This document shows, in pieces, positions 18,003 through 27,925 of a stretch of 64,000 nucleotides of DNA (positions are counted from its first letter, which is position 1; each line of letters starts with the position of its first letter). The translations under genes were made by a program, and so were the position numbers. Origin of the DNA: Candidatus Fermentibacterota bacterium. GTDB taxonomy: Bacteria > Fermentibacterota > Fermentibacteria > Fermentibacterales > Fermentibacteraceae. Where the stretch lies: positions 135,542 through 199,541 of the forward strand of contig PDSZ01000023.1 in NCBI GenBank assembly GCA_002748705.1, read 5' to 3'. The notes below the pieces were generated by a model. The model ran no database searches. It was not told the origin of the DNA and saw only the letters and a program-made list of their open reading frames with translations.

Positions 18003-19799
18003 CTAATTCAAAACGGTGAATTTACCTGACAAGCTCGAGTCAGCCACAACAAAGTAAATACCTGCTCTTTCTGCTGCCGGTACCTGAATCTCCGTGTTGT
18101 TTGAATCTATGTCTTCTGAATAAACTATTCTTCCATACAAGTCATACACAACAATCTGGTGACTGTCTCGATCAGATTGGTTCGAAAGCTGTATTCTTAA
18201 TGCTTCTCCTGCTCTTATCGGATTTGTATTGAAAATGAGGGATGGAGTAATTTCAGTTGTGAAGTTCTCCTGTGAAGAAACCTCAACAAACCATTCAACA
18301 TACCTATTGTTGTCAGGATAACTGAGTGAAACGAGGAAAGGAAGTGTTGTACAGTAGTAGTCAGATGGTATACTGTTGCACATTGAGTATCTTAAAAGGT
18401 GTTGAGAAGCAGGTGAAAAAACAGCAGTAGTAGGCGAATCATCTAGCCCCGTGTGTTCAGTAAAGCTGTAAGTATTACGGTTGCTATTAGTAGAACTGTC
18501 TGAACCAACGACTCTGATCTGATAGACTGAAGGTGAGTTAGAAGCAGATTTAAACTCATAGCAGATTACAGGTTTTTCTGAAGAACCTATATTTGTTCGA
18601 GCAACACAGTAGTGATTCATCAATAGTGTTGCCTGATTAGAGATTGCAATAAGGAGGGAGTCAGCTCTGTCTCCATTCGCTCCATCCCACCAGTACTCAT
18701 AATTTAAGTAGTCTTGAAATACTCTTCCTGTGATATCGTCAATGTCCAAGTCAAACAAGACAAAGTTAGTGTTTCCGCCATAAGCAACTTCTACATTGCT
18801 TGTAAGTTGATGTATGCAATGATGATATACATTATGGTATTCTTGCGATGAAAACTGATTCCAGTAAGGAGTTGTTGCTCCTTCAAGAATACAAACAGTA
18901 CCGTCAAAGCCCGCTTCAGTTAGAAGCTGGTTATATAAGTCCGTACGATTGTGGAAGTACATAGAGCGCCATCTATGCTCATAAGGCTCATAATACCCAG
19001 GTTTCCATAAGTCAGCTCCTGGATATCCAGGATCATTCCACAAAGTGAACTGGTGCCAGTCTATTCCATCAGGTTCAATGCCAATATCATTAAATTTATC
19101 AAAGACGATATCCATGTATTCTATAAGTTCTGCTTCAGTATCGATGCCAATGCAGGTTTGAGTAGCACCCCATTCTCCATAAGGTTCGCCCATCAGACCA
19201 AAAGGTATAAAAGACTCGTCGCATAAGCTGTTTAATATTGATTTGCAATTGCAATAATGCTGAACTAGAAGATCAATCTCCATTTGAGCCGGAGTAACAT
19301 CATTACCATACACATCAAGTGCTGCCCAGAAAAGGTCAGACTCTTGAATAAGAGAATAGTTTTTCACTCCATCACTTGGATCAAGTGAAGAATACTGTGT
19401 TAGAAGTCCACCAATTTTATATCTATCAATCATTAAAGTAAGCCAATTATAGTATTCTGAAAAATAATCCCAGTCAACAAATCTGTTACGAGATTTTATC
19501 GGATAGCTTTTGGGAAAAGTAGCTTGATCTACTCTTATTATTGGGATAATATTATTTGATAAAGCTGAGTAAAGAAGACTATCGGAATTATGCCAATAGT
19601 AATGATTGGGGACTATTGATTCAGACATGTAAACATGGATAGATTGCGAAGATAAATTACTATTATTCAATACATCGAACATCTCATCATACTCGTAATA
19701 TAGTGTCCCATAGTTTAGGTTTCCAAAGCTTAAAGGCACATTTGTTGGCGTTCCTATAAGTGATAATAACATTGGTATGATTTGGATTTGATATAGCAT
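18003..19799 (-). CDS. Secreted protein with TIM-barrel-like region and C-terminal sorting domain
   Basis: The ATG at 19799 has AAAGGA upstream, is one base after the stop of the FG-GAP gene, and begins with a signal-peptide-like MLYQIQIIPMLLSLIGTP. The 598-residue protein has a long region rich in Trp, Tyr and acidic residues (FGLMGEPYGEWGATQ, DGIDWHQFTLWND, VCILEGATTPYWN) that looks like a barrel glycosidase, with Glu and Asp at plausible active-site positions. I cannot name the family. The last 80 residues (FNTNPIRAGEALRI, VVYDLYGRIVYSED, AGIYFVVADSS) are a Por/T9SS-like sorting domain. The gene is much richer in A and T than its neighbours. Confidence 0.65.
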   Translation of the reverse strand: MLYQIQIIPMLLSLIGTPTNVPLSFGNLNYGTLYYEYDEMFDVLNNSNLSSQSIHVYMSESIVPNHYYWHNSDSLLYSALSNNIIPIIRVDQATFPKSYPIKSRNRFVDWDYFSEYYNWLTLMIDRYKIGGLLTQYSSLDPSDGVKNYSLIQESDLFWAALDVYGNDVTPAQMEIDLLVQHYCNCKSILNSLCDESFIPFGLMGEPYGEWGATQTCIGIDTEAELIEYMDIVFDKFNDIGIEPDGIDWHQFTLWNDPGYPGADLWKPGYYEPYEHRWRSMYFHNRTDLYNQLLTEAGFDGTVCILEGATTPYWNQFSSQEYHNVYHHCIHQLTSNVEVAYGGNTNFVLFDLDIDDITGRVFQDYLNYEYWWDGANGDRADSLLIAISNQATLLMNHYCVARTNIGSSEKPVICYEFKSASNSPSVYQIRVVGSDSSTNSNRNTYSFTEHTGLDDSPTTAVFSPASQHLLRYSMCNSIPSDYYCTTLPFLVSLSYPDNNRYVEWFVEVSSQENFTTEITPSLIFNTNPIRAGEALRIQLSNQSDRDSHQIVVYDLYGRIVYSEDIDSNNTEIQVPAAERAGIYFVVADSSLSGKFTVLN

Positions 19800-19800
19800 A

Positions 19801-21321
19801 TTATAGTCCTTTTCCTTTATGTTCATAGACTATATTATTTTCAGTTGTAATGCATATTAGATCATTTTCATTAGAAACAAAATATTCTATAGACACTGAA
19901 TCTCCAGAAAAAGTAGAAATATCTCGAGCTAGAGAGACTATGGAAGATCTTCTGTTAAAATGATATTGTGTATTTGATAACTCTATTCCATTAACCATAA
20001 TTGAACATATTGACTGAATCGGATTACCTGAGTTCAAAAGAAATGCCTGATTATTCGCAGTCTGACTGAATTGTTCAACAACTCGAGTTTCGGTACTCCT
20101 GTCGAGATCAGCAAGAATAACATTAGTTGTTGCACAATTGTAATCACTCTGCCACTCTATTGAGATAGAAGGTTCAGGGTCAGCCCAGTCACTAACGCTA
20201 CATATATAGTCGGCACCGAATAGTATTCCGTTAGAATTTGGATCACTTATCCCAGTTGCCCCAACGACTAGATCAACACCTCCATCGTTTTCTCCGAAAT
20301 CCGCTACATCAATAAATCGAATTCTGTAGAGAGGATCAAATACTTCCCACTCATTCAGATAAACTTGAGCTTCTTGGATAAGCTCAATCTCAAATGAATT
20401 ATATGTGTAAAAAGGAGGGGAACTCATATCATCTGAAGAAAAAAGTATAGATAGAAATCTATCTGTATTGCCAGCAATATCCAGAAGACCATCTCCATTC
20501 AAGTCAATGCAATGATAGAAGTTTTCTCCGGCAAGAGCAGCTTGAGAGAATGAAGATGCATCCCACAGTGGCTTCGGTAAATTGTTGCTGAGGAAATCTG
20601 CAGCGTTGAACAAAATGCAATATGATTTTCTTGCATGTTTGTCAGAATAGTAAGCCCAGGATGTAACAAGATGATAACCTGGTTGAGCTGTTACACTAGA
20701 GCACAAGGGAACAGGCATGATAGATAGAGCAAGAGATGAATTCCAGCAGACATCAAGAAAATCATTTGGTACAGAAGAAATAGAGCCATTAATATTGTCA
20801 TATACAAGAATACGGGCCTGTATATTTGCTGTTATTACTTCTACATAACCATCACAATCAATGTCAGCACAGAAAATATCAATAGTGTCTTTTGAATCTG
20901 AAGAAATCCAATATGGGGTATTGGACCATGTTATTGGGGACGACTCCCCTTGACAAATGAAGCAGTAATTATGCCCATCATAAGGCATAAGATTTACTGT
21001 ACCTGCAATTATATCATCATAACCATCATTGTTCACATCTGCTATTGTTACTGATTCGAAGCCTTTCGATAGGTATGATGTCCAAATAGGTATGCTATGA
21101 AATCCTCCAGAATGGTTGTTTTGGTACACTCGAATATTACCACCATTAGGATAAGAATATTCAGCTGTTACAAGATCAAGATATCCATCAGAATCATAAT
21201 CAAAAAGCTCAGCATCCATTGTAATTCCCGATGAATAGGTTTCAATCCAGTCAGGTAAAGTGTTATATGGGTAACTACTGTTCACATAAAGCAAAATTAA
21301 GGGCATAATATAACTAATCAT
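19801..21321 (-). CDS. Secreted FG-GAP/VCBS repeat protein
   Basis: The 506-residue protein starts with a hydrophobic MISYIMPLILLYVNSS and carries repeated calcium-binding FG-GAP type motifs: DYDSDGYLDLV near residue 41, DVNNDGYDDII near residue 94, DIDCDGYVEVI near residue 152, and DLNGDGLLDIA near residue 272. Such repeats fold into a beta-propeller that binds proteins or glycans outside the cell. No C-terminal sorting domain is evident, although its neighbour 18003-19799 has one. The two are coupled (TAA-T-ATG) and share low GC, so they were probably acquired together. The function is unknown. Confidence 0.72.
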   Translation of the reverse strand: MISYIMPLILLYVNSSYPYNTLPDWIETYSSGITMDAELFDYDSDGYLDLVTAEYSYPNGGNIRVYQNNHSGGFHSIPIWTSYLSKGFESVTIADVNNDGYDDIIAGTVNLMPYDGHNYCFICQGESSPITWSNTPYWISSDSKDTIDIFCADIDCDGYVEVITANIQARILVYDNINGSISSVPNDFLDVCWNSSLALSIMPVPLCSSVTAQPGYHLVTSWAYYSDKHARKSYCILFNAADFLSNNLPKPLWDASSFSQAALAGENFYHCIDLNGDGLLDIAGNTDRFLSILFSSDDMSSPPFYTYNSFEIELIQEAQVYLNEWEVFDPLYRIRFIDVADFGENDGGVDLVVGATGISDPNSNGILFGADYICSVSDWADPEPSISIEWQSDYNCATTNVILADLDRSTETRVVEQFSQTANNQAFLLNSGNPIQSICSIMVNGIELSNTQYHFNRRSSIVSLARDISTFSGDSVSIEYFVSNENDLICITTENNIVYEHKGKGL

Positions 21322-21434
21322 GTCATCTCCTCGAACCCAAGAAATTTGTACATGAAAACTCCCCTTAATTATTCACCAGTTAAAGCCTTTGTCAATAGCT
21401 TTAGAAAAAGCCGGTTTTACCGTCAGCTTTTTTC

Positions 21435-22712
21435 TTACTGCCCACAGCTGCAAACTGCAGTTTTGCTGCTGAGATAAAACTGTTCGCGAACCATTTGTTT
21501 TACAGCGCAGATCGAAACTGTCATGAGAGCTGCCGGTCTTGAAAACTCCATCAGTGTGCAAAGGGTTTTGCTGAATGCTGTTTCGTCAAGGGTGGGAACG
21601 AATGACCAGATGATAAATGCAGAAAGTGCCGGAATCAGCAGCCTCGATCTTTTGTGGTGCATAGCGCTTATTAACAGAGGAAGAAGAAAGAGGGCGTAGT
21701 GGTCATAGGCTAAAGGTGATACCAGTGGAATCAGCCAGGTCAGAAGATCAGGAAACAATGAAGATTTCAGAACTGCTTTCACATTCTGTGTTCCTGCTGT
21801 GCGAATAAGAACAGACAGGAACGCAAGAAGAGTTCCGGCAAAGCTGATGTTCAGTACTGTTCTGATTCTTTCAGCCCTTGCAATTCGTTCTTGCCGAATA
21901 CCGCGAGCTTCCCTTATGTATCCTGCTGAAGCACTGTTAACTGCGCGGCTGATGTTTGCCAGCAGGCTTCTGTTTCCTGCCATTGAAAAGTCCCAATGAG
22001 AAGTATTCCGAAGGGAATTCAGATAGTCTTCCCAGGGACCAGCGCCTGTAAACAACACTGAGCAGACAAGAATTGCAGTTACCGCTGCAAGCAGAATAAT
22101 CAGCTTTTTTCTGCCGATGGTTACAGCAGGCAGCATAAGCGCAGGTTTTATAAAGAAAAGCAGTGAGAAGGAAACAGCTTCTGCTGAACTCCTTCTGTGA
22201 AAGTAAAGGGCCACTGAAAGAAGAAGAAAAACAGGGGCTGTGGCCTGACCCCAGTAAACTGATGCTCTGAAAGGGCCGATAAATATCAGCGGAATACCTG
22301 TGCACAGAAGGAGAATGATTGTTTTCCTTTTGGAGCCGTTTCTAAGGAAAAGAAGAAGCAGCCCTGCCCAGAATGAAACATGAATTATTAAAAACCATAT
22401 CCTCCTCACTGTGGAAATGCCAAGATATCTAACTGCTGAGAAGGGAATGGCAAAGGCAGGGGAATATATGAAGGGAAGCGGTTCAGGGTTCTCCAGTCCG
22501 TACCTGGACAGCATTTGCATTGCTGTATCCTCATCGTAGAGATTTCTTTTCTCCGCTAATGCGCATCCTGCTCCAAGGTAGGCCTGAAAGTCGCCTGGCC
22601 AGGCAGGTATGTATGTCCTGCTGAACAGGTATCCGAAAAAGAGCAGAAGAACCGGAAAGAAAAGCATAGCGGCATGCCGGTTATTCTTCAAGCTGTAAGC
22701 GTCAGACCGCAT
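21435..22712 (-). CDS. GT87 (DUF2029) family mannosyltransferase-like membrane protein
   Basis: The 425-residue protein has about ten membrane helices. Features typical of GT87 are DFQAYLGAGCALAEKRNLYD in the first periplasmic loop, with the catalytic-type Asp, then FIYSPAFAIPFSA, YWGQATAPVFLLLSVALYFHRR and FFIKPALMLPAV. GT87 enzymes take polyprenyl-phosphate sugars and work on the outer face of the inner membrane. Its start overlaps the upstream membrane-protein gene by 11 bases. A 113-base gap follows before the AT-rich secreted genes, in which I see nothing specific. Confidence 0.78.
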   Translation of the reverse strand: MRSDAYSLKNNRHAAMLFFPVLLLFFGYLFSRTYIPAWPGDFQAYLGAGCALAEKRNLYDEDTAMQMLSRYGLENPEPLPFIYSPAFAIPFSAVRYLGISTVRRIWFLIIHVSFWAGLLLLFLRNGSKRKTIILLLCTGIPLIFIGPFRASVYWGQATAPVFLLLSVALYFHRRSSAEAVSFSLLFFIKPALMLPAVTIGRKKLIILLAAVTAILVCSVLFTGAGPWEDYLNSLRNTSHWDFSMAGNRSLLANISRAVNSASAGYIREARGIRQERIARAERIRTVLNISFAGTLLAFLSVLIRTAGTQNVKAVLKSSLFPDLLTWLIPLVSPLAYDHYALFLLPLLISAMHHKRSRLLIPALSAFIIWSFVPTLDETAFSKTLCTLMEFSRPAALMTVSICAVKQMVREQFYLSSKTAVCSCGQ

Positions 22713-23973
22713 GATTGCGCCATATCCAGCAGAAGGTATTCAACAGAGAACAGGTAAGGAAAGGAATAGCAAGTTTCCTTTCAGGTCTGCAGCTTTTGAA
22801 GTATGCGTAAACCACTGTCAGATTACCTGTATAGCCAATGATGGCGAACAAATTCCAGTCATTGAAAACTCCCAGAGACGCTTTCCAGCCCAGCAAAAGC
22901 AGAAAGAGAACTCCAGTTGCCGAGGTGAGGAACTGAATATCCGGTTTTCTGAGAGCTTTTTCGGAAAGAAGGTAGAGCGGCAGAACGGACACCAGGGGAA
23001 AGAGTAGAAGCGTAAGGTTAGCTATTTCGGTGTAGTAGGCTCTGGAAAGGGGAGGAAGAACTGATTGAATATTTCCGCCGTGAGCTGAAGCATGGCTGTA
23101 TTTCCACAGGTTTTCCATTGGAAGAACACCTGCAAGGTCCAGAACCGTCATGCAGATTACTGTTAGAATAACAGGCATTGCTGAAGAAAGAAGCAGATGC
23201 AAAGGTTCTTTTCTGAACCGTAAGAATGATAGAAGAATGTGCGCCGGAAGCAGAAAACCCGCTTCAAGATGCAAACACATTCCAATACCCAGAAGAATTG
23301 ATGGAAGAAGGGATCGGCCTCCTTCAATGATAAGGTTAACTGATGAGGTCAGATACCACATCAGAGAAAAGGCAAGTATCGTATAGTTCTCAACATCTCC
23401 GTAAAAGAGCTGCAGATAGCCACTGCCGGTTACAAGGAGCAGAAAAAGCAGCTGATTGTTTCTTATGTGCTTTCGGGTAAAACCTGCAAGAACATGAAAG
23501 AAGGCCACTCCTGCCGCTGCTGATACAATATGGTATGATGCTGCGGCGGTACACTCTGTGAACAGATTGAAGAGCCTCCAGACAAAAAAATGCAGCACCA
23601 GTTCCAGCATCTCATCGTGAACGGCATGAACAACTTCAGCTGTTTCAAACTTCTCTTCCAGTGCGAGACCGTCCTGGTTAAAATGATTGCTGTGAAGCAT
23701 CAGCATCATGGCAAAAAGCAGCAGATATCCTGTGTAACAGATGGGGTTTTTCTTAAGTATCAGGCAGCAGCCGGCGATATATCCCAGTACAGCCGCCAGA
23801 ACCATGGGAACAGCTTTTGCTGTTAAGCACTCTGCAATGCTTTCTGTAAAGAGGAAAAGGGAAGAAGCTGTGCCTTTAAGCAGAAAAAAAACCGACAGTG
23901 AAACAAGAACCGGCAATGCAGACCAGGCAGCAATCTGCAGAATCTTTTTCAAGCCACACCCCATGACAGACAT
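22702..23973 (-). CDS. Polytopic membrane protein, possible GT-C glycosyltransferase
   Basis: The 423-residue protein has at least ten hydrophobic helices, with an extracytoplasmic loop after the second (LHSNHFNQDGLALEEKFETAEVVHAVHDEM) and QLFYGDVENYTILAFSLMWYL later. It lacks a motif I can tie to one GT family, but its size, topology and coupling to the GT87 gene suggest a membrane sugar transferase or a partner. Start choice between 23973 and 23964 is uncertain because neither has a good ribosome binding site. The 194 bases upstream are AT-rich, hold no gene, and probably contain the promoter of this run. Confidence 0.55.
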   Translation of the reverse strand: MSVMGCGLKKILQIAAWSALPVLVSLSVFFLLKGTASSLFLFTESIAECLTAKAVPMVLAAVLGYIAGCCLILKKNPICYTGYLLLFAMMLMLHSNHFNQDGLALEEKFETAEVVHAVHDEMLELVLHFFVWRLFNLFTECTAAASYHIVSAAAGVAFFHVLAGFTRKHIRNNQLLFLLLVTGSGYLQLFYGDVENYTILAFSLMWYLTSSVNLIIEGGRSLLPSILLGIGMCLHLEAGFLLPAHILLSFLRFRKEPLHLLLSSAMPVILTVICMTVLDLAGVLPMENLWKYSHASAHGGNIQSVLPPLSRAYYTEIANLTLLLFPLVSVLPLYLLSEKALRKPDIQFLTSATGVLFLLLLGWKASLGVFNDWNLFAIIGYTGNLTVVYAYFKSCRPERKLAIPFLTCSLLNTFCWIWRNHAV

Positions 23974-24167
23974 AAAAGTAATAAAAGAAACTGCTTAACT
24001 GAATTCCTATTCTAACATCTGAATTCACAAAGAACAAGAATTCCACGATAAGCAGAGGCTTATGTGAACTAAATATAGAATTAAGCCCCGACTATTGAAT
24101 AATTTAATCGCAGCTCTTTATCTCAGATAATTCTGGTTATCAGCTTGCCCTGTGAAAACCTGCTCTG

Positions 24168-24827
24168 TCAGTCCAGCATTCCTGACTGTTTCAGGCTGAG
24201 TACATCGTTTTCAGTAACAATGAAGTGGTCCAGTACACGAAAGTCCATATCATTACCCAGCCTTGTGAGCTTTTTGGTAAGGGCGATGTCCTCCCTGCTG
24301 GGTTCCAGTTTTCCTCCAGGGTGGTTGTGAACCAGTATTACCCCTGATGCGCTGTGAGCTATGACCTTTTCCACAAGGTTTCTCGGGTAGACCTGTGTTC
24401 TGTTCACCGTTCCGAACTCCAGATCAACCTCAGCTATAAGTTCATTGGCAGAGTTTAGAAGAAGGGCGCAGAACCTTTCCCTGCGCTGTGTGCCCAGCTT
24501 CTTTTTCAGGTATTCGGTTACCTGTTCAGGGCTTGTTATTGCCAGGCGTTCAGCAGGGGTTTCCGCTCTTGCAGAAATGGCATTGATAAGCGAGAGGAGC
24601 ACCGCGGTACTGTCACCGGCTCCCTGAACGGTTTTCAGGCTGTCAGGAGGCTGCTTCAAAATGTTTGACAGGGAGCCGAACTCTTTCAGCAGCTTTTCCG
24701 AGAGTTTTCTGGTGTCCTGTCTGGGTATGGCGAATGTAAGGAGAAGTTCAAGGGCTTCACGGTCTGTGAAGCCCTTGATTCCTGCTCTCAGAAACCTTTC
24801 TCTGAGTCGATTCCTGTGACCTTCCAC
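24168..24827 (-). CDS. radC: RadC family JAB/MPN-domain protein
   Basis: The 219-residue protein has the N-terminal helix-hairpin-helix part (FTDREALELLLTFAIPRQDTR) and the C-terminal JAB domain with the JAMM zinc motif in VLVHNHPGGKLEPSREDI near residue 163, preceded by GTVNRTQVYPRNLVEKVI. That is the full UPF0758/RadC layout. The biochemical role of RadC is not settled despite its DNA-repair name. The start is GTG at 24827 and overlaps the mechanosensitive channel stop by one base (TAGTG). Confidence 0.92.
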   Translation of the reverse strand: MEGHRNRLRERFLRAGIKGFTDREALELLLTFAIPRQDTRKLSEKLLKEFGSLSNILKQPPDSLKTVQGAGDSTAVLLSLINAISARAETPAERLAITSPEQVTEYLKKKLGTQRRERFCALLLNSANELIAEVDLEFGTVNRTQVYPRNLVEKVIAHSASGVILVHNHPGGKLEPSREDIALTKKLTRLGNDMDFRVLDHFIVTENDVLSLKQSGMLD

Positions 24828-25879
24828 TATTTCTCCAGATAGACTGTTGTTGAAGGGAAGGCAAATTCCAGACCAAGATTCTCAACAGTGTGCATGATCT
24901 TTATATTGACATCCTGTCTCGACTGGAGGAATCTGGTGTATTCCACGGTTCTGATAAAAAAAGCCATCTCAACATTAAGGGAGGAGTCGCCGAAAGTGGT
25001 GAAGTGCACATTAGAACCCTGGTGTTCAACCATCTCGTCATCCACAAGCATCTGTCTCAGATCTTCAACCAGCTTTGCCATCTGTTCCGCAGTTGCATCA
25101 TAGGTTACTCCAATTGTAATGGCGCATCTGCGCATAGGCCTCTTTGAGAGATTGTCTATTGTTGAGTCAACTATTTCCTTGTTGGGGATGCTCACAAGGG
25201 TCTTGCCTATGGTTCTTATTCTGGTAGAACGAAGTCCCACTTCTTCAACAGTGCCGCTTACTCCGCCTACCTGAACAAAGTCTCCCACCATGAACGGCCT
25301 GTCAAGGAAAAGTGTGATGGAAGCGAAAATTCCTGCCAGTGAGTCCTGGGCTGCAAAGGCAAACGCGAGGCCTCCGATACCCAGACCTGCTATTATTCCG
25401 GTTACCGGATATCCCTTGAGCTGCATGAAAAAAACCACTGCAATAGCTGCAATTGCAACCTTTGCCAGTTTTCTCAGAACCGGAATAAGCTGATCATCAA
25501 GCTTGGATTCAGTTTCTCCTGCAAGGTTCAGCATCTGAATAGAAACATCGTCTATGAGCACATAGATGACCCTGATTACCGTAAAGGTGAGCAGTACCTG
25601 TATGATGTTAAGAGCAACAAGGTTAACTGTTCCGTGGAGGTTCAGAACCAGAACTGAGAAATACATTCCTGTGAAAACAGCCAGAAAGGCCATCGGCCCT
25701 GCCAGTCCGTCAAGGAGTACTGTAAGGAAGTTTTCGGTTCTTTTTCTCGGTTTTCGAAGAACCAGCACCACCAGTTTTCTCAGGGCAAGTGAAACGATAA
25801 GTCCAAGGATGAAAAGCCCTATTCTGCCAACAGGTATATCACCGGGAGCGTAGTATAGTATTGAGTTGTAGAACTGCAT
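24827..25879 (-). CDS. MscS-family mechanosensitive ion channel
   Basis: The start at 25879 (MQFYNSILYY) is preferred over a longer in-frame one because GGAAGGAA lies just upstream. The 350-residue protein has four or five N-terminal helices. The pore-lining TM3 (IIAGLGIGGLAFAFAAQDSLAGIFASI) is near residue 165, followed by the beta domain with FMVGDFVQVGGVSGTVEEVGLRSTRIRT and IPNKEIVDSTIDNLS, the hallmark of MscS. It should open on membrane tension during osmotic downshock. It is coupled to radC downstream. Confidence 0.94.
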   Translation of the reverse strand: MQFYNSILYYAPGDIPVGRIGLFILGLIVSLALRKLVVLVLRKPRKRTENFLTVLLDGLAGPMAFLAVFTGMYFSVLVLNLHGTVNLVALNIIQVLLTFTVIRVIYVLIDDVSIQMLNLAGETESKLDDQLIPVLRKLAKVAIAAIAVVFFMQLKGYPVTGIIAGLGIGGLAFAFAAQDSLAGIFASITLFLDRPFMVGDFVQVGGVSGTVEEVGLRSTRIRTIGKTLVSIPNKEIVDSTIDNLSKRPMRRCAITIGVTYDATAEQMAKLVEDLRQMLVDDEMVEHQGSNVHFTTFGDSSLNVEMAFFIRTVEYTRFLQSRQDVNIKIMHTVENLGLEFAFPSTTVYLEK

Positions 25880-26008
25880 CGTATTCCTTCCGGAAGTCTT
25901 TGTAGGTTTGCTGGAACTCTGTTCTTCCAGAGCCATGGTGTCAATAGCTGGTTGACGAACAGTTTCCTGTTGGTCATTATCGCATTCAACTATTCAAGGG
26001 GAGGTAAA

Positions 26009-26755
26009 GTGAGTCCCAGAATGGAGAAGTACGGGAACTGGTTTTTGCAGCTGGCTTTGGCACTGCTGATATTTTTCGGCTTTCTCAGACCATATGTGAT
26101 TGAAGCGTACAGAATCCCTACTCCCAGCATGTCTCCAACGCTTCCTGTAGGAGACCATCTGCTGGTACTCAAGGCGGAAAACGGTCAGCAGATACCCTTT
26201 TCCGACAGAATGCCTCCTCTGATTCACAACTTCAGAGGCGATTACCGTTGGCTTCTCATGCCTGCAACAGGCTCGGTTGAACCAGGCGAGAGCATAGTGT
26301 TCCGGTATCCTGCCAATGAAGAAGTTACCTTCATAAAGAGGGTCATTGCCCTTGAAGGTGATTCGGTAAGGGTAAGCGGAGATACGCTTTTCGTCAACGG
26401 TGTTCCTTCTGAATGGGGGCTTGCGCATCAGGATTATCTGAATCCCAGCATTATTGATGATCAGTGGCCTGGCGGTTCAGTGGAGTATCTCTATTCAAAT
26501 GTCCATGTGGCCGACCTGGCCTATGCGGAGATACAGAACGGTATGCGTCGTGATCCTGAAGGCAACTGGATCTATGTGGTTCCTGAGAATCATGTATTCA
26601 TGATGGGCGACAACAGAGACCATTCCAGCGACAGCAGAATCTGGGGTCCCCTGAACCTTCAGCTTGTTAAAGGACAGGCTGTTGTTACATACTGGTCATG
26701 GCAGCCCGGCTCAGGGTTGCCCAAGCTGGGAAGGATTGCCCGACTTGTACGCTGA
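26009..26755 (+). CDS. lepB: Signal peptidase I
   Basis: The GTG at 26009 follows GGGGAGGTAAA and gives 248 residues with one N-terminal membrane helix. Box B has the nucleophile Ser40 in RIPTPSMSPTLPVGD. Box D has the general base Lys110 in FIKRVIALEGD, and box E is MMGDNRDHSSDSR near residue 210. An insertion of about 40 residues between boxes D and E (WGLAHQDYLNPSIIDDQWPGG onwards) is similar to Bacteroidetes-type enzymes. It cleaves signal peptides of secreted proteins on the outer face of the inner membrane. Confidence 0.95.
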   Translation: MSPRMEKYGNWFLQLALALLIFFGFLRPYVIEAYRIPTPSMSPTLPVGDHLLVLKAENGQQIPFSDRMPPLIHNFRGDYRWLLMPATGSVEPGESIVFRYPANEEVTFIKRVIALEGDSVRVSGDTLFVNGVPSEWGLAHQDYLNPSIIDDQWPGGSVEYLYSNVHVADLAYAEIQNGMRRDPEGNWIYVVPENHVFMMGDNRDHSSDSRIWGPLNLQLVKGQAVVTYWSWQPGSGLPKLGRIARLVR

Positions 26756-27680
26756 TTCTTCCATTTCGCTGCCGTATTCAAGCAGTTTCTTCGACAATGT
26801 TCCAGTTCATTTCCTGAACCTGGATGCTCTTATCAGAGGAGGCACTGAGCTCAGGGACTTCAGAAAAGACTGCTACTGGTCGGTTTCAGCAGGTTCAGGC
26901 GTATTTACCAGACTTATCTTCAGGCAGGGTAAACCATACTACATTGCAGGAAGTGACTGTCTTGATTCTGATTCGTTCCTTGCGATGATCAGAAACGACA
27001 AAAGAGAGCTTTTTCTCTCTCTGAATTTTCTTGATGACCATTCACTTGGACCTGTTATAAAGTACCTTACTGAAGAACCGGTGCTTACCGAGCTTGATAA
27101 TTCCAGCGGTGAACTGGTGCAGCTTCTCAAGTCTCTCAGAAAATCCGGAGAATCAGGAATGATAAGCCTCCATGTGGAAAAAGGCATTGCCCTGATTCCT
27201 ATCTGTGAAGGCAGAATATCCAGGGGTTTTCTGCCGGGAAGAACCATAGCCGGCAGAGGCCTGGTGGAGTTCCTCAAGTCTCCTGAAGGTTCCGGTATGG
27301 CAGAGTTCTTCGATGGGCCTGTGGCTGAACCTGCTGCACTTGGCATCGGTGAGATCAACCTCATCCTTCATTCGGTGAATGTCTGGCTTGAGAGCCTCGG
27401 TCCGGTCTGGCCCCAGAGCCGAAGCCTGATGCCCGGCTATGTTGAGAAGATAAGAGAGAGATATTCCTCACTGGAACCTCTTAATTATGAAATAGGGGAA
27501 GGGCTTTCACTGAGCAGCTTTATCGCAGAGAGTGACGATTTTCCCAAAGCTATGGCAACGCTGGTAAAGTCTCTCTGCAAAAAGCATCCTTCTCCTGCCA
27601 CAGCCCTGAAGCTTTTCACAAGAATAAATTCAGAACGGGCAACAGCCCTTGAAGCAACAGGGCTGACCAGGCTGCTTTAA
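26745..27680 (+). CDS. Hypothetical cytoplasmic protein
   Basis: The family is not certain. I place the start at TTG 26745, nine bases after GGGAAGGA, giving 311 residues and an 11-base overlap with lepB. The region GSGVFTRLIFRQGKPYYIAG followed by SGMISLHVEKGIALIPICEGRISRG looks like DUF4388-type two-fold repeats (a small residue, a short strand, then G-x-I), which occur in bacterial regulatory proteins. The C-terminal 90 residues are helical. No signal peptide, membrane helix or catalytic motif is seen. Confidence 0.5.
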   Translation: MYADSSISLPYSSSFFDNVPVHFLNLDALIRGGTELRDFRKDCYWSVSAGSGVFTRLIFRQGKPYYIAGSDCLDSDSFLAMIRNDKRELFLSLNFLDDHSLGPVIKYLTEEPVLTELDNSSGELVQLLKSLRKSGESGMISLHVEKGIALIPICEGRISRGFLPGRTIAGRGLVEFLKSPEGSGMAEFFDGPVAEPAALGIGEINLILHSVNVWLESLGPVWPQSRSLMPGYVEKIRERYSSLEPLNYEIGEGLSLSSFIAESDDFPKAMATLVKSLCKKHPSPATALKLFTRINSERATALEATGLTRLL

Positions 27681-27925
27681 ACACCTGAAGAAATGCCTGA
27701 TCAGCCAATCTGACAATAGTATCAGACTGAAAAAAGGCGCATGGCTCCTGCTGCAACACTGAATCCATAACTCAGACTGATGGGCAGAAACCGGCAGTTA
27801 TTCAGCATTGCCGCATCTCCCTGAGACTTCATACCCAACCACTATTCCTGTACAGTTTGAAACCTTGCCCCTGTCTTCAGGTTCTTAAAGTTGAGGAGGT
27901 TTTTTCCTCTGGCGTTATTAAGGAG

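Noticed and set aside
18160..18200. GGTTCGAAA resembling a tRNA T-loop
   Set aside because: It lies inside a coding region and no cloverleaf can be drawn; no tRNA or rRNA gene was found in the window.
21405..21435. Possible terminator (CGGTTTTACCG followed by TTTTTTT)
   Set aside because: The stem is only four pairs and the T-run is on the strand opposite to the genes around it.
27720..27850. Minus-strand frame ending GFSVAAGAMRLFSV, like an outer-membrane protein tail
   Set aside because: Only about 36 codons with no credible start; too little to call a pseudogene.
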